Source: Gracilibacillus salitolerans (GTDB taxonomy: Bacteria > Bacillota > Bacilli > Bacillales > Amphibacillaceae). From it: DNA of 64,000 nt. Shown in pieces: positions 11,029 to 20,810 of the stretch. Location of the stretch: positions 1,922,001 to 1,986,000 of the forward strand of contig NZ_CP045915.1 of assembly GCF_009650095.1 (NCBI RefSeq), written 5' to 3'. Under the pieces are notes generated by a model. The model had not been told where the DNA came from. It did not search any database and worked only from the letters and a program-made list of their open reading frames with translations. The first letter of the stretch is position 1. Each line of letters starts with the position of its first letter. A program made the position numbers and the translations under genes.

Positions 11029-11910
11029 ATGGGGAGACAATCTGAGGAAACAAAACTAGTTATTATTACTGGGATGTCAGGTGCAGGTAAAACAGTCGCC
11101 GTTCAAAGTTTTGAAGATCTTGGTTATTACTGTGTTGATAACCTTCCACCAGCACTCCTGCCGAAATTCCTTGAACTCATGAAAGACGCCACAAATAATA
11201 TTCAAAAAGTAGCACTGGTAATGGACTTACGGGGCCGAGAATTTTTTGATACATTATTTGAAGCACTAGACACGCTTGGCCAAGAAGAATGGCTAGAAGA
11301 ACATATATTATTTCTAGATGCGAATGACCATGTTCTTGTATCCCGTTATAAGGAAACACGACGTTCTCATCCATTGGCCCAAGACGGACTACCACTAGAA
11401 GGAATTCATGCCGAACGAAAAATTTTGGATGAACTCCGCGGACGAGCACAACATTTTATTGACACATCCAAATTAAAACCAAAAGAATTGCGCGAAGAAA
11501 TTGTGCAACGCTATAGTAAAAAGGACCAAGAAATATTTTCGGTCCATACTGTTTCTTTTGGATTTAAGTATGGATTGCCAATCGATGCAGACTTAGTATT
11601 CGATGTCCGTTTCTTACCGAATCCACACTACGTGGAACAAATGCGACCGCTCACGGGTTTAAATACGGAAGTTTCTTCTTATGTGTTTAAATGGTCTGAT
11701 ACACAGAAATTTTTAGAGAAGACGATCGACTTATTGCAATTTATGCTTCCGCAATATAAACGTGAGGGAAAAAGCCAGATCGTGATTGCGATTGGATGTA
11801 CTGGAGGACAACACCGATCGGTTGCAATTGCCGAGCATCTAGCAAAACATTTTCAAAAAAATTATGTCACACATGTCAGTCATCGTGATATAAAGAAACG
11901 AAAGGAATAA
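11029..11910 (+). CDS. rapZ: RapZ/YvcJ P-loop regulatory nucleotidase
   Basis: RapZ family (YvcJ in Bacillus): a GTP/ATP-binding protein, RNA-binding in enterobacteria and linked to competence and cell-wall metabolism in Bacillus. The Walker A GMSGAGKT is near residue 15 and the C-terminal signature [16 protein letters not shown] near 260-275. The 293-residue length is usual. The start is ATG 11029, 9 bases after AGAGAGGAG; the TTG at 11023 would lie too close. The rapZ-yvcK-whiA-crh order is the classic Firmicutes cluster, with gaps of 2 and 34 bases to the next two genes. Confidence 0.95.
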   Translation: MGRQSEETKLVIITGMSGAGKTVAVQSFEDLGYYCVDNLPPALLPKFLELMKDATNNIQKVALVMDLRGREFFDTLFEALDTLGQEEWLEEHILFLDANDHVLVSRYKETRRSHPLAQDGLPLEGIHAERKILDELRGRAQHFIDTSKLKPKELREEIVQRYSKKDQEIFSVHTVSFGFKYGLPIDADLVFDVRFLPNPHYVEQMRPLTGLNTEVSSYVFKWSDTQKFLEKTIDLLQFMLPQYKREGKSQIVIAIGCTGGQHRSVAIAEHLAKHFQKNYVTHVSHRDIKKRKE

Positions 11911-11912
11911 CA

Positions 11913-12866
11913 ATGTCACAATCCGATCTTAAAAAAGTAGTAGTTATCGGTGGTGGAACGGGTATGCCGGTTCTTCTCCGAGGACTAAAAAAACAACCAA
12001 TTGATTTATCCGCTATTGTAACAGTTGCAGATGATGGCGGCAGTTCTGGTCGCTTGCGGTCTGAAATGGAAATGCCAGCACCAGGAGATATCCGTAACGT
12101 TATTGCCGCACTTTCTGATGTCGAACCAATGCTAATGGATTTATTTCAACACCGTTTCACAAAAGGAAATGGTCTTTCCGGGCACTCAATGGGTAATCTC
12201 TTGTTAGCAGCAATGACATCTGTTACGGGAGACTTCTACAATGGTATTAAGGAAATTTCGCGTGTGTTAAATGTAAAAGGGAACATTTATCCGATTGCCA
12301 ATCAAAACATGTTTCTTCATGCGGAGTATGAAGATGGTGAAGTAGTAGTTGGGGAGTCCAATATACCGAAAGCTAATAAACGTATTAAACGCGTTTTTCT
12401 ACAGCCGAATCCGGTACTTCCATTACCGGAAGCTGTATTGGCTATTCGTGAAGCAGATTTAGTCGTGATTGCACCAGGCAGCTTATATACAAGTACATTA
12501 CCAAACCTGATCGTTCCGCAAATTGGCGAGGCATTGCGCAATACCAAGGCAAAAGTTGTCTATGTATGTAATGTTATGACGCAAGCTGGTGAAACTAATC
12601 ATTATACTGCATCCGATCATGTACAGGCGATCATGGATCACATTGGTACCGGATGTCTTCAATCAGTTATTGTTCACAATAAAACAATCGCTCGTGACGT
12701 GCAAATGGTATATGCCGAAGAAAATGCTGAACCAGTAAAATATGATCTTGATAGGTTACGTCAAATGGGCTTGGAAATTATTGAAGAGGACATTGTGAAA
12801 GAGCTTAACCACTCACTACGTCATGATACGGACAAAGTAGCAAAAGTGTTATGTTCGTTAATCTAG
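11913..12866 (+). CDS. yvcK: YvcK, gluconeogenesis/morphogenesis factor
   Basis: YvcK/CofD-like protein that binds UDP-sugars and is needed for normal cell shape and growth on gluconeogenic substrates. The nucleotide-binding start VVVIGGGTGMPVLLRGLK is followed by VTVADDGGSSGRLR and PAPGDIRNVI, then GNLLLAAMT; VIAPGSLYTS is near residue 190. It has 317 residues. The start is ATG 2 bases after the rapZ stop, which implies coupling. Confidence 0.96.
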   Translation: MSQSDLKKVVVIGGGTGMPVLLRGLKKQPIDLSAIVTVADDGGSSGRLRSEMEMPAPGDIRNVIAALSDVEPMLMDLFQHRFTKGNGLSGHSMGNLLLAAMTSVTGDFYNGIKEISRVLNVKGNIYPIANQNMFLHAEYEDGEVVVGESNIPKANKRIKRVFLQPNPVLPLPEAVLAIREADLVVIAPGSLYTSTLPNLIVPQIGEALRNTKAKVVYVCNVMTQAGETNHYTASDHVQAIMDHIGTGCLQSVIVHNKTIARDVQMVYAEENAEPVKYDLDRLRQMGLEIIEEDIVKELNHSLRHDTDKVAKVLCSLI

Positions 12867-12900
12867 CCGATAGCGGCTGGAATAGAGGGGAGGGAGAAAG

Positions 12901-13848
12901 TTGTCGTTTGCAGCAGATATAAAAAAAGAATTAACGAAAGTCGAAAGTGATGATTGTTGTCAACAAGCAGAGTTAGCGGCATTGATTCGCATGAATGGTG
13001 CCATCTCTTTTTCGAAAAATCATTACTCCTTAGATGTACAAACGGAGAATGCAGCAATCGCACGTCGTATTTATACGTTAATTAAATCTATATACCAAAT
13101 ACCGGTAGAGTTATTAGTACGTAAAAAAATGAAACTTAAAAAAAATAATGTCTATATCGTCCGAATGAATGAGGGCGTAAAAGAGATGCTACAAGACATG
13201 GAGATATTAGTGGAACCACTACAATTTATTCGTACGATTTCTAAGAAATATACGAAAAAGCAATGTTGTCGAAGAGCTTATTTGCGAGGTTCATTTTTAG
13301 CTGGTGGTTCGGTTAATAATCCAGAAACTTCTTCCTATCATTTAGAGATTTATAATTTCCATGAAGAACACAATCAATCATTGTGTGATTTATTGAATGA
13401 ATATGATCTTCATGCTCGGATTTTGGAACGTAAGAAAGGTTTCATTACTTACATTAAAGAAGCTGAAAAAATTACCGAGTTCTTAAATTATATTGGGGCA
13501 CATCAAGCATTATTTAAATTCGAAGATGTAAGAATCGTTCGAGATATGAGAAATTCTGTGAATCGTTTAGTGAATTGTGAAACAGCCAACTTAAATAAGA
13601 CAATTGGTGCAGCATTCAGACAGGTTGAAAATATCCGTTTTATTGACAAGACGGTTGGGCTGGATGCATTACCAGATAAGCTACAGGAAATTGCAAGGCT
13701 GAGAATGGAACATCAAGATGTTTCCTTGAAAGAATTAGGTGAGATGGTATCCGGTGGTAAGATCAGTAAATCTGGCATTAATCACCGACTCAAAAAAATC
13801 GATCAATTTGCAGATCAAATAAGAAAAGAAGAAGTCACGATAAGATAA
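12901..13848 (+). CDS. whiA: WhiA, DNA-binding sporulation/division regulator
   Basis: WhiA (YvcL) has an N-terminal LAGLIDADG homing-endonuclease-like fold without nuclease activity and a C-terminal helix-turn-helix; it influences cell division and chromosome segregation in Bacillus. The 315 residues begin [11 protein letters not shown] from a TTG start behind GAGGGGAGGGAG, matching the usual N-terminus. The LAGLIDADG-like region ([19 protein letters not shown]) is at about 122-140 and the HTH ([25 protein letters not shown]) is at the C-terminus. Confidence 0.96.
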   Translation: MSFAADIKKELTKVESDDCCQQAELAALIRMNGAISFSKNHYSLDVQTENAAIARRIYTLIKSIYQIPVELLVRKKMKLKKNNVYIVRMNEGVKEMLQDMEILVEPLQFIRTISKKYTKKQCCRRAYLRGSFLAGGSVNNPETSSYHLEIYNFHEEHNQSLCDLLNEYDLHARILERKKGFITYIKEAEKITEFLNYIGAHQALFKFEDVRIVRDMRNSVNRLVNCETANLNKTIGAAFRQVENIRFIDKTVGLDALPDKLQEIARLRMEHQDVSLKELGEMVSGGKISKSGINHRLKKIDQFADQIRKEEVTIR

Positions 13849-13852
13849 ACAA

Positions 13853-13872
13853 GAGGAGGATCTTTCCTCCTC
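13853..13872 (+). other. Hairpin between whiA and crh
   Basis: GAGGAGGA / TCCTCCTC 8-bp stem with a 4-base loop, 5 bases after the whiA stop and not followed by T residues. It is probably an RNA-stability element. A cre-like but imperfect sequence (TGATAGCGCTTACC) lies at 13919-13932. Confidence 0.5.
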
Positions 13873-13949
13873 ACTATATTATAAGAATAGGATAAGCTAT
13901 TCCATAGTAAAATAAAATGATAGCGCTTACCAAACAGGAGGGGTTTAGA

Positions 13950-14207
13950 ATGCTAGAGAAAGATGTGGTTATTGCAGTAGATCCGGGGTTGCAAGCAAGA
14001 CCGGCGGCTCAATTTGTACAAAAGGCAAACAGTTTTACTTCGGAGATATTTATTGAAAAAGACAACAAACGAATTAACGCTAAAAGTATTATGGGGTTAA
14101 TGAGTTTGGCTTTGTCAAAAGGAAATACAATAAAGATTATTACGGATGGAAGTGATGATCAGGAAGCATTAGACGAACTAGTCAATTTTGTCGCAGGTAA
14201 AAAATAA
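13950..14207 (+). CDS. crh: Crh, catabolite repression HPr-like protein
   Basis: HPr paralogue that acts only in regulation: phosphorylated on Ser46 by HprK, it serves as a CcpA corepressor. Position 15, histidine in HPr, is glutamine here (GLQARPAA), so it cannot accept phosphate from enzyme I. Ser46 lies in AKSIMGLMSLAL. The 85 residues run from ATG 13950 with AGGAGGGG upstream; the longer frame from 13917 is rejected. It closes the rapZ-yvcK-whiA-crh operon. Confidence 0.96.
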   Translation: MLEKDVVIAVDPGLQARPAAQFVQKANSFTSEIFIEKDNKRINAKSIMGLMSLALSKGNTIKIITDGSDDQEALDELVNFVAGKK

Positions 14208-14231
14208 AGTAGTGTAAGATGTTTGGATGAT

Positions 14232-14259
14232 TAACACTGCCTTGTTGCAGTGTTTTTTA
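14232..14259 (+). terminator. Rho-independent terminator of crh operon
   Basis: AACACTGC / GCAGTGTT stem with a 6-base loop followed by TTTTT. Confidence 0.92.
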
Positions 14260-14334
14260 CACATTAAAAAACATAATATTAGCAGGCTAGTAATTCGATG
14301 TAGTGAAAATTTTGAATGAACAGGACATTCTAGT

Positions 14335-14384
14335 ATCGGCGTTGGTCATAAGATGTGACCAACGTTAGCCGATGCAAGTTTTTC
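14335..14384 (+). other. Extended two-part hairpin with T tract
   Basis: Outer stem ATCGGC/GCCGAT encloses inner stem GTTGGTCA/TGACCAAC, followed by GCAAGTTTTTCT. It could act as a second terminator. Its 3' flank resembles the hairpin repeat found near ldh and est. Confidence 0.55.
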
Positions 14385-14451
14385 TGATTGAAAAATATGA
14401 ACGGCACAATAAGATAAGGTAAATAATAAAAATGTTTTAAGGAGTGACAGA

Positions 14452-14595
14452 ATGAGTCTCAAGTCGAGTATATATAAAATTTTGCGAATATGGAATGATG
14501 TCGATGCAGTGCGTAAAGGTAGAGCGGGAAAAAGAATAGGCCGCCGAGTAGCAGGTAAAGCAACAGGTAAAGCGCTAAGAAAGTTGTTTAAATAA
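14452..14595 (+). CDS. Small basic protein, 47 residues
   Basis: Short open frame, with start ATG 14452 preceded by AAGGAGTGACAG, encoding MSLKSSIYKILRIWNDVDAV followed by a Lys/Arg/Gly-rich tail (RKGRAGKRIGRRVAGKATGK and so on). It carries about 14 basic residues and no cysteine. The first half is amphipathic and the second half is GXXXG-like and strongly positive. I believe similar 45-50-residue proteins occur in other Bacillaceae but cannot name a function. A strong terminator follows, and the next gene is a tRNA on the other strand. Confidence 0.75.
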   Translation: MSLKSSIYKILRIWNDVDAVRKGRAGKRIGRRVAGKATGKALRKLFK

Positions 14596-14621
14596 CAGAA
14601 CTGGAATCAATTCTACATAAA

Positions 14622-14667
14622 AAAGCACTTCTCATATCCATAGTTTGATGTGAGAAGTGCTTTGTTT
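14622..14667. terminator. Bidirectional terminator between small gene and tRNA-Arg
   Basis: AAAGCACTTCTCA / TGAGAAGTGCTTT 13-bp stem with A/T runs on both sides, so it can end both the 47-residue gene and the minus-strand tRNA transcript. Confidence 0.85.
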
Positions 14668-14689
14668 GGAGTTAACCTGTTATGAAAAG

Positions 14690-14762
14690 CGCGCCCGGAG
14701 GGATTTGAACCCCCGACTCATGGTACCGGAAACCATTGCTCTATCCCCTGAGCTACGGGCGC
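14690..14762 (-). tRNA. tRNA-Arg (anticodon CCG)
   Basis: On the minus strand the acceptor GCGCCCG pairs with CGGGCGC, the D arm is GCTC..GAGC, the anticodon stem ATGGT/ACCAT closes the loop TTCCGGT with anticodon CCG (reads CGG), and the T arm contains GGTTCAAATCC. The discriminator base is G and no CCA is encoded. The length is 73 bases. Confidence 0.95.
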
Positions 14763-14772
14763 ATAAAGTGAG

Positions 14773-14882
14773 ACTTCTCTCAGTGGAAAAAAATGCCCAC
14801 TGAGGGTTAGCGTCCGTTACCACATTTAACTTCTTCGATATTTAACCTAGAAGTGAGGATTCTACGGACGATTAGCACCGTG
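14773..14882. repeat. Nested inverted repeats upstream of clpP/tRNA-Arg
   Basis: First hairpin: CTCAGTGG/CCACTGAG at 14777-14802. It is followed by a larger foldback, CGTCCGT ... ACGGACG (14812-14872), enclosing an inner ACTTCT/AGAAGT stem. No gene is seen here. This may be an intergenic repeat element or a structured RNA. Confidence 0.45.
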
Positions 14883-15014
14883 ATAAAATGCGACAAGAAT
14901 AATTATAGCGAATCATTCGTATAATTTCAATACATATATTAAACTTTGAATATTTGATCTTACATGTTTAATTCGCTAAAGTTAAGGGTAGGATGAAGTT
15001 AGAAAATCAAATCG

Positions 15015-15031
15015 TTTGACCTTTTTTGACC
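15015..15031 (-). promoter_or_regulatory. CtsR operator of clpP
   Basis: On the minus strand the sequence reads GGTCAAAAAAGGTCAAA, an exact match to the CtsR heptad direct repeat (RGTCAAA-NAN-RGTCAAA). It overlaps the -35 hexamer of the clpP promoter, as expected for repression by the heat-shock repressor CtsR. Confidence 0.9.
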
Positions 15032-15044
15032 ATTCGGTTAAGAT
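15016..15044 (+). promoter_or_regulatory. SigA-type promoter of clpP
   Basis: TTGACC (15016-15021), 17 bases, TAAGAT (15039-15044), embedded in the CtsR operator. Confidence 0.75.
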
Positions 15045-15099
15045 AAAAATAGTTAGAATTCATGAATGAAAAAGCAAGTGTTAAAAGGAGGAATTTTTC

Positions 15100-15696
15100 A
15101 TGAACTTAATCCCTACAGTTATTGAACAAACAAACCGAGGCGAACGCGCATATGATATTTATTCACGCCTTTTAAAAGACCGAATTATTATGTTAGGTAG
15201 TGGAATCGATGATAATGTTTCAAACAGTATTGTAGCACAGATGTTATTTTTAGCAGCAGAAGATCCAGATAAGGATATTTCATTATACATCAATTCACCT
15301 GGTGGTTCTATTACTGCTGGTATGGCTATTTATGATACGATGCAATTCATAAAACCAAATGTATCAACTATCTGTATTGGTATGGCAGCATCCATGGGTG
15401 CGTTCTTATTAGCAGCTGGTGAACCTGGTAAACGTTTTGCATTACCAAACAGTGAAGTAATGATTCACCAACCATTAGGTGGTACACAAGGTCAAGCATC
15501 AGATATTCAAATTCACGCTAATCGTATTATCGAAATGCGTAAAAAGTTAAACCAAATTCTAGCTGATCGTACTGGTCAACCAATAGAGGTTATCGAAAAA
15601 GACACAGACCGTGATAACTTCATGCCAGCTGAAAAAGCAAAAGACTATGGTCTAATCGATAAAGTAATGGAAAAGAAACCATCAGACCTAAACTAA
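15100..15696 (+). CDS. clpP: ClpP, ATP-dependent Clp protease proteolytic subunit
   Basis: Serine peptidase that forms the tetradecameric proteolytic chamber used with ClpX, ClpC or ClpE in protein quality control; it also degrades SsrA-tagged proteins, and ssrA and smpB are in this window. The catalytic triad is visible at Ser98 (GMAASMGAF), His123 (MIHQPLGG) and Asp172. The 198 residues are the usual length. The start follows AAAGGAGG. Control by CtsR is indicated by the upstream operator, and a terminator follows immediately. Confidence 0.98.
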   Translation: MNLIPTVIEQTNRGERAYDIYSRLLKDRIIMLGSGIDDNVSNSIVAQMLFLAAEDPDKDISLYINSPGGSITAGMAIYDTMQFIKPNVSTICIGMAASMGAFLLAAGEPGKRFALPNSEVMIHQPLGGTQGQASDIQIHANRIIEMRKKLNQILADRTGQPIEVIEKDTDRDNFMPAEKAKDYGLIDKVMEKKPSDLN

Positions 15697-15701
15697 AGAA
15701 C

Positions 15702-15733
15702 AAAAAGTGGCGGAATTGACCGCCACTTTTTTT
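15702..15733 (+). terminator. Rho-independent terminator of clpP
   Basis: AAAAGTGGCGG / CCGCCACTTTT stem followed by TTT. Confidence 0.93.
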
Positions 15734-15743
15734 GTGAAATAAA

Positions 15744-15814
15744 AAGTCGATAGTAAAATCGAAAAGTTGCCAGTAAATATCCCGAAGTTGCCAGTAAAAT
15801 CGAAAAGTTGCCAG
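15744..15814. repeat. Short tandem repeat, about 20-bp units
   Basis: Three units of 20-21 bases with core AAGTTGCCAGTAAAATCGAA (first unit degenerate) plus a partial fourth, starting at 15744, 15764, 15785 and 15805. Non-coding, between the clpP terminator and the SAM-riboswitch promoter. Confidence 0.8.
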
Positions 15815-15860
15815 AAACCTCATAGTTGAACTTTATTTGTATCAATTTTCAGAAAATATA

Positions 15861-15889
15861 TTGACATCATTTTGGCATCATGCTAAAGT
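15861..15889 (+). promoter_or_regulatory. Promoter of the SAM-riboswitch operon
   Basis: TTGACA (15861-15866), 17 bases, TAAAGT (15884-15889) with an extended TGC in front of the -10. It lies about 50 bases before the first aptamer. Confidence 0.7.
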
Positions 15890-15937
15890 ATTAAATATCG
15901 AAAGTAAAAAGCGAGTAAATAACTCGGAATTGAATAT

Positions 15938-16053
15938 TTCTTATCGAGAGAGGTGGAGGGATTGGCCCTATGAAACCTCGGCAACCATTAAGTGAAACGT
16001 CATTTAATATAGGTGCCAATTCCACTAAGTACTAATACTTAGAGAGATAAGGG
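15938..16053 (+). promoter_or_regulatory. SAM-I riboswitch (S-box), copy 1
   Basis: The S-box core is clear: P1 CTTATC/GATAAG, GAGGTGGAGGGATTGGCCC, GAAACCTCGGCAACC, AGGTGCCAATTCC. The class binds S-adenosylmethionine and terminates transcription when SAM is abundant. It is followed by its own terminator. Confidence 0.95.
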
Positions 16054-16069
16054 AGCGAATACTAACATT

Positions 16070-16106
16070 CAAGTCTCTCTATCTCTATATAGGGAGACTT
16101 TTTTAA
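16070..16106 (+). terminator. Expression-platform terminator of S-box copy 1
   Basis: AAGTCTCTCT / AGGGAGACTT stem followed by TTTTTT, directly after the first aptamer. Confidence 0.9.
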
Positions 16107-16126
16107 TGGAAAAGTGAATAATGGAA

Positions 16127-16234
16127 CTCTTATCCAGAGAGGCGGAGGGACTGGCCCGACGATGCCCAGCAACCATTAAGCAACGGCTTAAAAGGTGCTA
16201 ATTCCTGCAGGATACTTATCCTGAAAGATAGGAG
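16127..16234 (+). promoter_or_regulatory. SAM-I riboswitch (S-box), copy 2
   Basis: A second complete S-box: P1 CTCTTATC/GATAGGAG, GGCGGAGGGACTGGCCC, GATGCCCAGCAACC, AAGGTGCTAATTCC. It is 73 bases downstream of copy 1 and faces the same gene, giving a tandem arrangement. Confidence 0.95.
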
Positions 16235-16256
16235 GAAGACTACTGATATTTCAGTT

Positions 16257-16290
16257 AAAGCCTTCTTCTTATCGAAGAAGGCTTTTTAAT
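16257..16290 (+). terminator. Expression-platform terminator of S-box copy 2
   Basis: AAGCCTTCTTC / GAAGAAGGCTT stem followed by TTT, before the metY-like gene. Confidence 0.9.
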
Positions 16291-16320
16291 TTTTAGAAAC
16301 ATGACTTGGGGAGGAAATAA

Positions 16321-18120
<1,800 letters not shown>

Positions 18121-18145
18121 TTAAAAATTATAGGGGGATATTATT

Positions 18146-19153
18146 ATGAAAAAGGCACCATTAATTGATTTAAGAAGCTTTTTTGCCATTGCACTATTTG
18201 GCGTTATTATCATCTTAGCAGTAGGCTGTTCATCAGACAGCCAAGCTGACCAAGGGAAACCATCGGAGATTCGTTTAGATTATGCATATTATTCGCCTAC
18301 AAGTCTCGTGTTAAAGAAATTTGAATGGGCAAAAGAAGTATTCGGCGAAGAAGATATTGATGTAAAATGGACGCTTAGTCAAGGAAGTAACAAAGCGATT
18401 GAATTTTTAAATAGTGACAGTGTTGACTTTGGATCAACAGCAGGTGCAGCAGCACTTATTGCAGAATCTAATGATGTACCTTTGGAAAATGTCTATATCT
18501 ACTCTCAACCTGAGTGGACAGCATTAGTAACAAACGAAGGATCAGGTATTGAGACGATCGAAGATTTACAAGGTAAAAAAGTAGCAGCAACTTTTGGTAC
18601 TGATCCATATATTTTCTTAGTAAGGGCATTGGATTCAAAGGGATTAACAATCGATGATATTGAAGTGGTGAACTTACAGCATGCCGATGGTGGCAATGCA
18701 CTAGTTAATGGGGATGTAGATGCATGGGCAGGTCTTGATCCACATATGGCCAAACATGAACTGGAATCTGGATCAGAGTTATTTTTTCGAGATATAGATC
18801 TTAATACGTATGGTTTCTTAAATGTTCGTGAGGAATTTGCTGAGCAACATCCAGAATATGTTGAAAAAGTAATTGAATTATATGAAAAAGCTCGTCAATG
18901 GGTACTAGATAATCCGGATGAGGCTGCAGAATTATTGGCGGAAGAGGCTGAAATTAGTGTGGATGTTGCCAAAATTCAGTTAGTAGAAAGAACTGATTTT
19001 TCTAATCCATTACCTGGAGATGAACATGTTGAAGCTATCATGGCTGCTGGTAACGTGTTGAAAAATGCAGGAGATCTGGAAGAAGACGACGATGTCGAAG
19101 CATTAACAAATGAACTAATCAATCCAAAGTATGCAGAAGCAGTAATCGAATAA
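18146..19153 (+). CDS. ABC transporter substrate-binding lipoprotein, SsuA/TauA-like
   Basis: 335-residue extracytoplasmic binding protein with a membrane-anchored N-terminus and lipobox LAVGC at residues 25-29, the signal being longer than average. The fold is of the nitrate/sulfonate/taurine type (SLVLKKFEWAKEVFGEEDIDVKW, SVDFGSTAGAAALIAES, IETIEDLQGKKVAATFGTDPY). It probably captures an organosulfur compound, judged from the family and SAM control; the actual ligand cannot be told from sequence. It lies 25 bases after the MetY fusion and is followed by its permease and ATPase. Confidence 0.88.
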   Translation: MKKAPLIDLRSFFAIALFGVIIILAVGCSSDSQADQGKPSEIRLDYAYYSPTSLVLKKFEWAKEVFGEEDIDVKWTLSQGSNKAIEFLNSDSVDFGSTAGAAALIAESNDVPLENVYIYSQPEWTALVTNEGSGIETIEDLQGKKVAATFGTDPYIFLVRALDSKGLTIDDIEVVNLQHADGGNALVNGDVDAWAGLDPHMAKHELESGSELFFRDIDLNTYGFLNVREEFAEQHPEYVEKVIELYEKARQWVLDNPDEAAELLAEEAEISVDVAKIQLVERTDFSNPLPGDEHVEAIMAAGNVLKNAGDLEEDDDVEALTNELINPKYAEAVIE

Positions 19154-19184
19154 AAAGTTTGAGGAATTTGGGAGGGGCAATAAA

Positions 19185-20042
19185 ATGGCTGAGCAACAAA
19201 ATGACGTAACAGCTGGCTATGTAAAACCAGCAACATCAGAAGTGAGCGGGAAAAATGTATCCATTAATAAGAATAAAGATTCACTGGTTAAGACCGTGGC
19301 TATGGGTAGTATCATTCCTGTCATTTTAATTGTAATATGGGAGATTTTAAGTCGTGCTGGTGTTGTCCCTTCTAATCAACTTCCAGCGCCAACCACCATT
19401 CTTGATAAAATTGTGAGCATGGCACAGGACGGGTCACTTTGGGGACATGTATGGATTACAACCTATCGAGTGCTTGCAGGTTTTATTATCGGAACCGTTG
19501 CAGCAATTGTTCTTGGGTCATTCGTCGGTTTTTATAAAAAGGCAGAACAGCTTTTTGATCCGATGATCCAGGCATTTCGCTCCATTCCATCTTTAGCATG
19601 GGTTCCACTGTTTATTTTGTGGATGGGTATTGGTGAAACATCAAAAGTAACAATGATTGCAGTTGGGGTATTTTTCCCTGTCTATTTAAATATTGTCAGT
19701 GGCATTTTAGGTGTAGATCGTAAATTAATTGAAGTCGGTAAAATGTACGGATTAAATACTTTTCAATTGGTGAAGCGGATTATTTTGCCAGCTTCTTTAC
19801 CTTCCTTTTTAGTAGGAATGCGTAGTGGTTTAGGGCTTGGTTGGATGTTCGTAGTAGCCGCAGAATTGATGGGGGCAAGTCAAGGTTTAGGATTCTTACT
19901 CGTCTTTGGACAGAATATGTCTCGTCCTGAAACCATTTTAGCAAGTATCATTCTATTTGCGATTATCGGTAAATTAACCGACTGGATTTTAAAGCTAGTA
20001 GAAGATCGTTCCTTGCATTGGCAGGACCGTGTTCAGAAATAA
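19185..20042 (+). CDS. ABC transporter permease, SsuC/TauC-like
   Basis: 285-residue inner-membrane permease with about six transmembrane helices and the cytoplasmic EAA-like loop (VGKMYGLNTFQLVKRIILPASLPSFLVGMRSGLGLGW). It has a hydrophilic N-terminal extension of roughly 35 residues (MAEQQNDVTAGYVKPATSEV...). It belongs to the sulfonate/nitrate/taurine importer family. The start follows GGGAGGGG. It sits between the binding protein and the ATPase. Confidence 0.9.
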   Translation: MAEQQNDVTAGYVKPATSEVSGKNVSINKNKDSLVKTVAMGSIIPVILIVIWEILSRAGVVPSNQLPAPTTILDKIVSMAQDGSLWGHVWITTYRVLAGFIIGTVAAIVLGSFVGFYKKAEQLFDPMIQAFRSIPSLAWVPLFILWMGIGETSKVTMIAVGVFFPVYLNIVSGILGVDRKLIEVGKMYGLNTFQLVKRIILPASLPSFLVGMRSGLGLGWMFVVAAELMGASQGLGFLLVFGQNMSRPETILASIILFAIIGKLTDWILKLVEDRSLHWQDRVQK

Positions 20043-20048
20043 GAAAGG

Positions 20049-20786
20049 ATGAAAGAAATGAGTCTAGCATTAAGAGATGTAAGCCGTTCATTTAATGGAA
20101 CTACAGCTGTAAAAAATGTCAATCTAGAAGTGAAACCTGGTGAAATAATTGGCTTGCTTGGAACAAGTGGATGTGGGAAAAGTACCTTATTAAGAGCAAT
20201 TTCAGGACTTGATCCGGAATACGATGGTGAAATTGAAATTAATGGCACAGTTTCAAAAGAAATTCATGATACAACCGGTTTTATTTTTCAGGAGCCAAGA
20301 CTTCTTCCGTGGTTAAATGTGTTAGAAAATGTGACATTCGGTTTGACAGGTAGCCGTAAGGAAAAGGAAAATAGAGCTATTGATTATTTAGAAAGTGTAG
20401 GTTTAAGAGGAAAAGAAAGGCTATATCCTCGTGAACTATCAGGAGGTATGGCTCAGCGTGTAGCCATTGCAAGAGCGTTGGTGACATCACCAGAAATTCT
20501 CCTTTTGGATGAACCGTTCAGTGCACTTGATGCTTTTACTAAAATGCAATTACAAGATCTATTATTGGATGTGTGGAAAAAATATCAGTCTACTATCGTA
20601 TTAGTCACACATGATATTGATGAAGCAACCTATCTCTGTGACCGTGTCGTTATATTAAGAGGGCAGCCAGGAGAGGTAGATAGAGAATTCACTATTGAGC
20701 AAAAGCGACCAAGAGATCGCGGTAGTGAAGAGTTAGCACATTTAAAATCAGAAATTTTGGAATCTTTAGACTTAAACAAAAAGTAG
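20049..20786 (+). CDS. ABC transporter ATP-binding protein, SsuB-like
   Basis: 245-residue ATPase with Walker A GTSGCGKST (about residue 34), Q-loop FIFQEPRLLPW, signature ELSGGMAQRVAIARAL, Walker B ILLLDEPFSALD and H-loop VTHDIDEA, all typical of SsuB/TauB. It provides energy to the permease encoded 6 bases upstream. Two possible ATGs lie at 20049 and 20058; AGAAAGGATG favours the longer form only weakly. Confidence 0.92.
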   Translation: MKEMSLALRDVSRSFNGTTAVKNVNLEVKPGEIIGLLGTSGCGKSTLLRAISGLDPEYDGEIEINGTVSKEIHDTTGFIFQEPRLLPWLNVLENVTFGLTGSRKEKENRAIDYLESVGLRGKERLYPRELSGGMAQRVAIARALVTSPEILLLDEPFSALDAFTKMQLQDLLLDVWKKYQSTIVLVTHDIDEATYLCDRVVILRGQPGEVDREFTIEQKRPRDRGSEELAHLKSEILESLDLNKK

Positions 20787-20810
20787 CCGGCCATCAAGGG
20801 GGATAATCAA

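Noticed and set aside
13919..13932. cre site before crh
   Set aside because: TGATAGCGCTTACC deviates at two consensus positions, so it is kept only as a weak resemblance.
14763..15099. A second tRNA or small RNA in the clpP upstream region
   Set aside because: The foldbacks there do not form a cloverleaf and lack T-arm and anticodon features.
15744..15814. CRISPR-like array
   Set aside because: Units are contiguous tandem copies with no unique spacers of constant length, and no cas gene is nearby.
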